The notes beneath the pieces were generated by a model. The model was not told where the DNA came from. It did no database searches and saw only the letters and a list, made by a program, of their open reading frames with translations. Of a stretch of DNA of 64,000 bases, positions 56,111-64,000 are shown piece after piece; positions within the stretch are counted from its first letter, which is position 1, and every line of letters begins with the position of its first letter. The stretch lies in NCBI GenBank assembly GCA_007922305.1, contig ML677334.1:54891780-54955779 (forward strand). The letters are read 5' to 3'. This DNA is from Dermatemys mawii (taxonomy: Eukaryota; Chordata; Testudines; Dermatemydidae). Both the position numbers and the translations under genes were made by a program.

Positions 56111-57954
56111 ATCAATATTGACCTACTAACTTACAATTAACTAAATGCAAGTTTCTAATTGATACAAGTTTGATTTCTCTTTTCAAGGGCACAAATCCAG
56201 CAAAATAAATAGTAATTCTTTTAATCTAAATCAACATCTGGAGACTTTATCTTAGTTTGTAAAGTAAATTCAAATATAGTATCTAAACATTTCAAAATAA
56301 AAACAAACTATTTAAAGTATTCGGTTCTATCAATCACAATATATAATAGGCTGAAATGAGATGCTATATTTATATCACTCCAGAGAAAATATCTCCGTAA
56401 CTCAACTGTATCTTTGCCACTCATGAATTATCAAGTCTTGCTTTACTTGCGGGATAAATATATCTCAGTTATATATACTCTCTTTTCCTCTCAGTGGATC
56501 TATACATTTTTTGTGTCAATTTTTATTTATATGCATATACAGACTTTGCTCACAGTGGAGATTGTTACTTTGCAATAAGCTGAAGCAAATCAATTTACTC
56601 TACAAATGCCATTAATTTTCTTACTGCAGCATCATCACAGGACATATCTCCACAGCTTTCCTTATATTCTGTTCAAAGTTCTGGCACATGGCAAAGATGT
56701 AAGGAGGCCTAGCATTTGATCAAGTTGACAAGCAATGGCGGATTCCTGCAGCTAGCTGAAACACGGGTATGATGACATGTATTTGGTGTCATTTCAATGT
56801 AGATTCTGACACAGGCCAATTTATGGTCCAATTTAGGTCTTGACTCTCATACTAAGGCCAAGCAAGCTATAAAATGTAATAAGAATTTCTTCAATCAAAG
56901 TCCAGAGGAAAAACAAATCACTCAGCTACTGACACAATATTGCATCAACATTCCGGTAAAGTTCTCACAAGTGTCTGACATGCCCCCGAGCTACAGTGAG
57001 CATGTAGAGTAAAAAGATTGGCACAACAACCTCACATTCCTGATACAGTAGCTACTAAACTTTGCAACTATTACCAGGTCACTTTTTATCCTTGCAGCGC
57101 TCCCATTTGTTAAAAAAGAAAATCTCTGTCTTCTTTTCTCCTCTTCTTCTACTTTCAGACTTCTCTTCTTACCTTTTATTTATTTTCTCTCCAATATCTT
57201 ACATACTGGAGATATTTATCTAACAAGTCTCAATAGATAATTCCTAGACAAGCTCATGGTGATGTAACATTGATCAGACACTGATCACACGGTTTCCATC
57301 TGGTCAGTGAGTCAATTAAAGACACAAGTATTTTCTTTCTACTTTCAGATACAAACCTTAACCTTTGCTCTTAGGTTCTTCATAATAAAAAGTTTCACAG
57401 CAAAAGACTCAGACTGGGTTAGAGACCACCAATAACAAATAGTTCTGTGCAACATATGTTTTTAATTGGCTAAGGAATGATTTGTTTCTTCAGAAGCCCA
57501 GTTACTGCTTCTATAATATTGGACTAATGGGCTTTCCCACTGGACAACATAAAAACAAAATGAGAAAATGTGTATATACTCTACACTCCATATCTTCCGC
57601 ATTTGGGGCTGGGAGTCTAAATATCTTTGTTTTTCAGCACTGGGCCAAAACAGCCTACGTGAGGCTTATTTTATTTTTGAATGTCTTTGCCCTTGTAATG
57701 CCAAGAAAGTTACTATGCAGGTGAGGCTAACAAGAGTGCAAACATTTGAGAAAAACATGTTTGCAGAGATGAAGAGATGGCATTCTGTACTGACCACTTA
57801 CTCACTCCTCTACACGGAGAAATATGTTTTACCTTGAAGCCACTCCCAAATATGCAGATTATAGTGAAACATGTTTTCAGAAGGACATTATAATCCTATT
57901 GGGGAGTATTTCCAGTATCTAAGTAAATCCCTTTTGATATATGGTCCTATCTAT
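56111..57954. other. unassigned AT-rich sequence
   Basis: No repeat or gene is recognised. Overlapping ORFs at 57482-57837 have no motifs. Confidence 0.5.
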
Positions 57955-58190
57955 AGTGATAGCTTATAGTGATCGACTCAAGGAGCTCAGTCTATTTAGT
58001 TTAACAAAGAGAAAGTTAGGGGGTGACTTGATTATAGTTTATAAGTATCTTTGTGGAAACAAATATTCAATAATGCGCTATTCAATCTATCAGATATAAC
58101 ATGAGTCCATGTCTGGAAGTTGGAAGCTCGAGAAATTCAGACTGGAAATAAGGTGTAAATTTTTAAGAGCAAAAGTAACTTACCATCGGA
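57955..58190 (+). mobile_element. CR1 LINE 3' region, left piece
   Basis: 'gatcgactcaaggagctcag', 'aacaaagagaaagttagggg' and 'aattcagactggaaataagg' are CR1 3' sequence of the subfamily with the 'gacaatttttaaatcaaga' tail. It is interrupted by a Penelope-like element; the duplicated target 'cttaccatcgga' lies at 58179-58190. Confidence 0.9.
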
Positions 58191-59190
58191 AAAGTGACAA
58201 AGAGTCCTGACTAAGTAAAGTATTAGAGCATAAGCTTTCGTGGGCTAATACCCACTTCATCAGATGCATTCAGTGGAAGTATCCAGGGGCAGGTATAAAT
58301 AGGTAGGCAAGAACCAGGTTAAAGATAACAGGGTGGGTCCAATGAGGCTGAACCAGCTGTTATCTCTAATCAGGGAGGGTGAGGTATTCCTCTAGCAGCT
58401 GAACTGGAGGTGTGAACAGCAAGAGACAAGCCCAAGAAAGAAAACAACAGAACATCACTGGTCATCACCTACAATCCTCAGTTAAAACCTCTCCAACGCA
58501 TCATCAGTGATCTACAGCCCACCCTGGACACAATCCCTACCATCCCAGCCATACCATCACTGGTTCATTCACCTGCACATCTACCAATGTAATATATGTC
58601 ATTATGTGCCAGCAATGCCCCTCTGCTATGTACATTGGTCAAACTGGACAGTCCCTGTGAAAAAGGATAAATGGACACAAATCAGATATCAGGAATGGCA
58701 ATATTCAAAAACCTGTAGGAGAACACTTCAGTCTTCCTGCACACACCATGAAAGACTTAAATGTCAGCATTTTGCAGCAAAAAAACTTTAAGACTAGACT
58801 GCAAAGAGAAACTGCAGAGTTGCAATTCATTTGCAAATTTGACACAATCAGTTTAGGACTGAATAGAGATTTTGAATGGCTAGCTAACTACAAGAGCAGT
58901 TTCTCTTCTCTCGCTGTTCACGCCTCCAGTTCAGCTGCTAGAGGAATACCCCACCCTCCCTGATTAGAGATAACAGCTGGTTCAGCCTCATTGGACCAAC
59001 CCTGTCATCTTTAACCTGGTTCTTGCCTACCTATTTATACCTGCCCCTGGATACTTCCACTGCATGCATCCGACGAAGTGGGTATTAGCCCACAAAAGCT
59101 TATGCTCTAATACTTTAGTTAGTCTTTAAGGTGCCACAGGACTCTTTGTCACTTCTGCAATTCCAGACTAACACAGCTACTCCTCTGATT
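58191..59190 (+). mobile_element. Penelope-like element with inverted ends, 1.0 kb
   Basis: The element is flanked by 'cttaccatcgga' (58179-58190) and 'cttaccattgga' (59191-59202), a 12-bp target duplication with one change. Its left ~240 bp is the reverse complement of its right ~280 bp: both contain 'gcataagctttcgtgggcta' or its inverse, 'aggtataaataggtaggcaa' or its inverse, and 'tgttatctctaatcaggg' or its inverse. The right end has 'agtctttaaggtgccacagg' and 'cagactaacacagctac', the 3' terminus of turtle Penelope-like elements. Protein remnants lie between. It sits inside a CR1 copy. Confidence 0.9.
58452..58882 (+). pseudogene. Penelope-like protein: RT tail plus GIY-YIG endonuclease
   Basis: Penelope-like elements encode a reverse transcriptase with a C-terminal GIY-YIG endonuclease. 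Here 58452-58555 reads ITYNPQLKPLQRIISDLQPT, from the region after RT. A deletion shifts frame, and from 58562 the frame reads VIYVIMCQQCPSAMYIGQTG, with the paired Cys and the Y-I-G of the nuclease. INGHKSDI and PVGEHFSLPAH follow, then NFKTRLQRETAE and FDTISLGLNRD. One in-frame stop (TGA at about 58658) replaces the expected Arg just after GQSL. The catalytic RT core is missing. It is inactive but rather well kept. Confidence 0.88.
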
Positions 59191-59388
59191 CTTACCATTG
59201 GAACAATCTGACAAGGGTCAAGGTGAATTCTTCTTACCGACAATTTTAAAATCAAGATTGAATGCTTTTCTAAATGATATGGTCCAGAAATTATTTCAGG
59301 AAAAATCTTTGGCCTGTGTTATACAGGAAGCTGGTGTTGATGAACACAATGGTCCCTTCAGGCCTTGGAATCTATGAATCTATAGATC
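59191..59388 (+). mobile_element. CR1 LINE 3' tail, right piece
   Basis: 'ccattggaacaatctgacaa', 'aaaatcaagattgaatgctt', 'cacaatggtcccttcaggcc' and 'ttggaatctatgaatctat' complete the CR1 begun at 57,955. The join is seamless after removing the Penelope-like element and one target copy. Confidence 0.92.
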
Positions 59389-60384
59389 ACAAGACTCCAA
59401 ATGTTAAGACTTCTCCCTGCCTCTCCCCCAGAAGTGTCTGCTCTGAATATTTGGGGCTGGCCTGTGAGAAAGTCTTTCTTAGCTACCTCAGCCAATCTGA
59501 TCCAGCCACTCCCCTCCAGGAATATTAACTCTCTGGGCATCTCTGGGCTAGTCTGGATCATCTTAGTTGAACTCCAGTTGTAAGTTAGGTCAGATACCCT
59601 TCCCTTTTGCAGCAGCTGTCCTTGTAAAATATTGAGCAATGGCAAACTTATCCATTCAACATTATGACAGAGTCTGCATTTTGGTATCCTTCCCTCAAAA
59701 TGTACCAACCCAGTGGAGCAACCACAAGGAAAACACTGATGGGGACAGGATGAGGAGTAGGAATTCATTATTCTTACAATCACATTGAGAAGGACTTAAC
59801 ACTACAGTAAAAAATTAAGCTAGGGCATGTTCCCCCCAATGCTTCATAATGATGGCCTTATTCTCCAACACCCTGTGGTGCTTCAAAAGTCAGGATGACT
59901 AGTCCATACAACGTGAAATCCATCACAGACATGAGGCCTATGTCAGTCCAAACATAACTAGCCTTCTTACAAATATATGGCTTTCAGAACCAACACTGTT
60001 GGCACTGAAAACAGCGGCTTCTGCAAGCTCCTGAATATGTAAAAAAGCTAATATTTGTTTTCTCTTTTCACTTTAAGGTGGCATCATATACATTACATCT
60101 TTCAGTAAAGGGTTGTATACCCCTCAGACATGATTTCTAGGAATGGAAGAATGCAACAGTGCTAACATAAGAAGACAGTGTCTGTGGTATTACATTTAAA
60201 TATGTTATATTTAGTATAGACCATGCCCAAGCCATGTAAACCTGCCCTGATATTTATTAAAATGAAAAATTACAGGCAAAACTCTACTCAAATAAAGTAT
60301 GCATAGATTAAATCAAAGGTCCCTACCCATCTATCCACCACTATTCTACACTACTGTTGACAACACCACTGTCCTTTCTGTCAG
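59389..60384. other. unassigned sequence
   Basis: No repeat or gene is recognised. The 141-codon minus ORF (59358-59783) overlaps the CR1 tail and has no domain. Confidence 0.5.
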
Positions 60385-60900
60385 CCAGGTTTGCAAACTA
60401 GGAATAATCTTCAGATAATCCCTCAAATTCACATTCACAATCACATCCAGGTTGGAATGACAGCTTGCTGTTTCTTGCTCCCAAGACTTCCAAAAACCTG
60501 TCCCTTCCTATGCATCCCAATGGCTGCATTGCTAGACCATGCTTTAATCATCTTTTGCCTTGACTACTGGAATTTCCTCTTCTCTGGCCACCTGGATATT
60601 CACATTGTTCCCCTCCAGTCTATCCAGAACATTGTGCTAAAATCATCCGCTTTTCTGGTCATGCAGAACAGATCACCCTGGCACTGGTTCCCAAGTGACC
60701 AAACATCAAGTTCAACTTGATTGTCCTCATATTCAAGGTCTTTGTCTTTTCTGTTCTATATAGCTTCTTTCACTGCCCTCATCACTGTTGTCCCTGGGCA
60801 CCTCTCATTGGCGCATTAAATAGCATGACTAACTTCTGTCACATGTGGTTCATTTCCTCTCCCTAAGATATAGGGAAGTATATTGTTTTAGTAGGATTTT
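60385..60900 (+). pseudogene. L2/L3-type LINE RT remnant
   Basis: A plus-strand frame gives LLDHALIIFCLDYWNFLFSG, then HIVPLQSIQNIVLK, then, across a frameshift, PWHWFP. This parallels the RT C-terminal signature of L2/L3 (CR1-clade) LINEs: ...HALIISRLDYCNSLLSGLP...PLQLIQNAAARL...LHWLP. Upstream, 'ctaggaataatcttcagata' could encode the LGIIFD-like motif. The 3' part ends near 'taagatatagggaagtatat'. It is an old copy with several stops. Confidence 0.7.
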
Positions 60901-61817
60901 GGGGTCTGTTTTCATGAGTACACACTACGGTGTGTTTATGTGAGAGGAAGCAGGATGAAGAAATGTGTCTTGCACTTGAAACAGAAGATGGGGAGCAGAG
61001 GCACGCAAAGGAATTTAAATTTGACTGCTTTTGGAGGGGCATGTTCTGTGTCCGCCCCCCCGCCCCTCAGCCACAGGGCCTGAGGAGTTGTCAGATCCCA
61101 CTGTGGTCCCAGAGCCAGAGGAACTCCCTCTCCCTGGCTAGAAGAGCTGCATAACCCTTCCAATTATTGTGGGGAGGGGCATGGCACTGCTTGCACACCC
61201 CTCATGGGGAAGTTTGTGATGATTTGTGGCTCCTGTTCATTTATAGTCTAGGACTAGCCCCCTGAGAAAGCCCTATCTCCCTGTTTCCTGCACAGACAAG
61301 CTTTAGCTGTTGTGCCTCAGGAGCAGAGTTGACCAGGGTCCTCATCTTGGAGTTTGAGGTGATAACCTTTCCCTGATCTACAATTGTGAGCCTGCCTCCC
61401 ATCATGTCCCTCTCAGCCTCCCTGCTCCACAAATAATTCCAGCCCTGAGACCCCTTTTGCCTCTTCCCACTTCCGGGCTCTCTCTGAAACTCTCTTTTGC
61501 TATGAAGCACCCTCTGAACCCACTACCCACTCTTCATTTCCATCCCTCCTTAAAATTCACTTCAGCTACATGTCTGGTCAGAAGTCAGTTAAATTGTAAT
61601 AAAAATAACACATAACAAAACCAAGTCACCAGGTGGTCTTGTTATTGTAGCCCTTGTCTTTTGTCACCCTTTTCCTCTCCACCACTGTCTGACACCCTCT
61701 CATTGCACCACATCTAACGTATCCTTGGGGAAAGGATCCTCTCTATTTATGTTCCTGTAAAGAGCCTGTCACGGTGCTAGGTTCTTTTATGGTGTCCTTT
61801 GGGCACTGTACAAATAA
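60901..61817. other. unassigned sequence
   Basis: No repeat or gene is recognised. Confidence 0.5.
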
Positions 61818-61881
61818 TGATGGATAGATTCAATTCTTATATATAATACAGTAGATTCTACTGAATTAAGTGACGTGCATG
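61818..61881. repeat. 64-bp direct repeat, copy 1
   Basis: Starts 'tgatggatagattcaattct' and ends 'gaattaagtgacgtgcatg'. The same 64 bases, with two changes, lie at 62,937-63,000. Confidence 0.9.
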
Positions 61882-62578
61882 CTAATTAGGATGATTGTTA
61901 GGGAAGAGATTCAATGCAATACATCTCAATGACTCCTCTGCACATGGATAAATGGTGCAAACAATGGATAAAAGGCATGCATAGTAGGATTAAATGCCAC
62001 ACCTGGTGCTGTTCACAGAGATGGCTTGCTATGAAACCTTTTGATTTCTCTTCATGCTAATTTTCTGCTTTATTATGCAGCACATAGCTTTAAAAACATA
62101 TTTTAACGCTTTGTACGATGTCTTTTTTTACAATTCCTGAAATAAAAGTGTCTATCTACCAGTAGAATGAATTCCTGGGAGCCTTTGATAATTGGGATGA
62201 TTGTGTAATTGGCCCATTTCTCTTTCCATCAGGGAGCACCAATTTAGAGGGCTCCACTGTATATATTAACAGCAGGGACACGGCATATAAACGCCATGGG
62301 CAATATTCATCCATAGGTGAATTCCAGGGAAGGATTTTGTCCAGTGAGCCAAATCACGTCTTCATTTGTCCTCATCCAACCTCACTGAATGTGTGTTTGC
62401 AGTGAGTCTACTTTAAGAGTGACAATAACCCACTATTAACAAACATGAATTCCAAAACCCATCCAACAGACTTTGATAGGACTGAATCTATTTCTCCTCT
62501 TTATAGCCCCTTTGTTTACGGAGAGACAGGTTAGGGGAATTTACATTTTTTAAACCATGTTATGTCACATCTGGAAAA
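61882..62578. other. unassigned sequence
   Basis: No repeat or gene is recognised. Confidence 0.5.
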
Positions 62579-62579
62579 C

Positions 62580-62580
<1 letters not shown>

Positions 62581-62617
<37 letters not shown>

Positions 62618-62627
62618 GCACACACAA
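62581..62627. repeat. (CT)n(CA)n compound microsatellite
   Basis: Ten CT dinucleotides are followed by about thirteen CA dinucleotides with one CG interruption. No other repeat is attached. Confidence 0.95.
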
Positions 62628-62903
62628 AATGAAGAATTGTTATAATCCATCTTCAAAGTATGAGGTTTTAAGGAACCTTTTTTTAAAAGCAAGTAACCAT
62701 CTTTATTGGTAACCACCTTTATTCAAAATCTAAATGATTACCCACTCTGGTGAACTAATACTGTGCATACGTCCATCAGAGAGTGGTAAAACAAAAGCTT
62801 GCTGTGTTTGCACAAAAATAACTGCTGCCCTGTGCTGAAAAATATTCAGCCTGCACTTGTGCTCATCGAGTGTGTTGTTTCATACAGTCTGACCAATGTG
62901 CAT

Positions 62904-63000
62904 ATGGATAGATTCAATTCTTATATACTGATGAACTGATGGATAGATTTGATTCTTATATATAATACAGTAGATTCTACTGAATTAAGTGACGTGCATG
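62904..63000. repeat. 64-bp direct repeat, copy 2, with partial third copy
   Basis: 62,937-63,000 repeats 61,818-61,881. Just before it, 62,904-62,927 carries a 24-bp partial copy ('atggatagattcaattctta' plus 'tata') that matches copy 1 better than copy 2 does in its first bases. The spacing between full copies is about 1.1 kb. Confidence 0.88.
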
Positions 63001-64000
63001 AATAATCAGGAAATTCAGTCACCTGACTACTCAAAGTCTGCCTTTTTTGGACCCAGAAGCCTCACGACTACATAGAACATGAAGATCCACTGATGGTTAG
63101 ATTCCTGCTTGAGCTAATGCTGTGGCAAGTTGTTTTCCATGTTCAATTGGATCAGGATTTTTCTGGCCATAATGGAGGGCACTAAATATCCACCCATTTT
63201 AAAGAGAGACCTTCATAGCACTACTAACGTGCATCTGTTCACCTGTCATATAGCCTCCCACCTTCTTTTGCTACAGCTGTTTGTGCTTCAGTGAAGGCTT
63301 TTCTTTATTATAGTTTATCCTGAGGCCCAATGCCTGGGCTGCCCCTTCCAGTTCATGTCTCTCCTGGGGAGCAGCCACATATTGGTTTGTAAGTCCCACT
63401 GGCCAGAGCTCAAGCTTGTCATCAGAGGTATATATAGATATCCCTTCAGGAGCACACCAGCTCCTCCCATTTAATCTGACACACAAATATATCACACTGA
63501 TTCTCTCCCCATCCATATTGCCTGTGTCTCAGACACCTGGACTGCAGTCTAGCTCAGGTTACCTTAAGAGTCTTCCTTTGTGATCCTGTGATTCCCCCAA
63601 AGCACCTCTGTGCAGTCCTGCTGCTTCCCCACAGGCTCTGTTGAGACCTGTATCAACCCAACTGCTGCTTCCCTGCTAACCAGCCTCTTTGCTTGGCAGC
63701 CAGTTCCCAGGTTCTCTGTTCCAGCTATCACACACCCTGCTGCTGGCCCTCTCACTCTATATGTGCTATTTGTATTCTAGTCCCTGGCCCCCCATACCTG
63801 TCTACAGAGGGATAATGTATTCCTTAATAGAACAGACTCTAACCTCATTGGTCAGGTGAGGTGCTCTCTCAGACTCCTCTTTATCAGTCTCTGATCCTCA
63901 GACTTGGGAGGCATTCAATCAGGGGTCTAACTGAGGAAAAATAAGCAGTAGTGCTCTTCCAGCTTCTACCCACAAGCACCACCCACCTGGGATGAGACAC
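63001..64000. other. unassigned sequence
   Basis: The minus-strand ORFs at 63271-63516 and 63564-63755 have no recognised domain. The segment reads like retroelement or LTR-derived DNA in places but cannot be assigned. Confidence 0.4.

Noticed and set aside
58507..58963. ORFs of 94 and 71 codons taken as separate genes
   Set aside because: They are shifted or partial readings of the Penelope-like endonuclease remnant; the correct frame starts at 58,562 with one stop.

Overview
The window looks like non-coding nuclear DNA of a turtle (Testudines), probably a cryptodire; a crocodilian is less likely. The call rests on the repeat content, judged from memory of repeat families without a database search. 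There are many 5'-truncated CR1 LINEs ending in the typical 'cccttctg...tctatga' tail, hAT and PIF/Harbinger non-autonomous elements of turtle/archosaur type, turtle-type LTRs, and Penelope-like elements whose ends carry the motif 'agtctttaaggtgccac'. No bacterial or viral gene organisation is present. No host gene can be named. Two stretches (13,856-14,036 + and 25,528-25,911 -) look like possible terminal coding exons or gene remnants, both uncertain.

Layout. 0-12 kb: a Tigger-like MITE, a CR1 split by a hAT, a Harbinger-like MITE at 7.1 kb, a pair of ~270-bp inverted copies of an unnamed sequence (7,871-8,141 and 10,448-10,716) around a hAT, and a small hAT MITE. 12-23 kb: a fold-back element, a possible exon, a CR1 split by an 885-bp solo LTR carrying a minisatellite, a second solo LTR at 19.4-20.0 kb, a broken Harbinger transposon with two convergent ORF remnants, and a hAT with a perfect 8-bp target-site duplication (TSD). 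23-35 kb: mostly unassigned, with a possible exon on the minus strand, a complex local repeat at 27.4 kb, a composite element with tRNA-like segments at 29-30.4 kb, and a short palindromic Penelope-like copy at 34.2 kb.

35-48 kb: two solo LTRs of one family in opposite orientation (35.8 and 42.2 kb), three CR1 copies, and a G-rich hAT with a (TG)n tract. 50.3-52.1 kb: an antisense CR1 interrupted by a Harbinger MITE that is itself interrupted by another Harbinger MITE. 55.3-56.1 kb: a degenerate repeat ORF. 58-59.4 kb: a CR1 interrupted by a 1-kb Penelope-like element with inverted ends and a GIY-YIG endonuclease fragment. 60.4 kb: an L2/L3-type LINE remnant. 61.8 and 62.9 kb: a near-identical 64-bp direct repeat.

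The window is best read as a record of layered insertions, and the junctions with TSDs give relative ages. I found no convincing new functional system. The best candidates for follow-up are the unnamed inverted pair, the minisatellite-bearing LTR, the Penelope-like copies and the two exon-like stretches.
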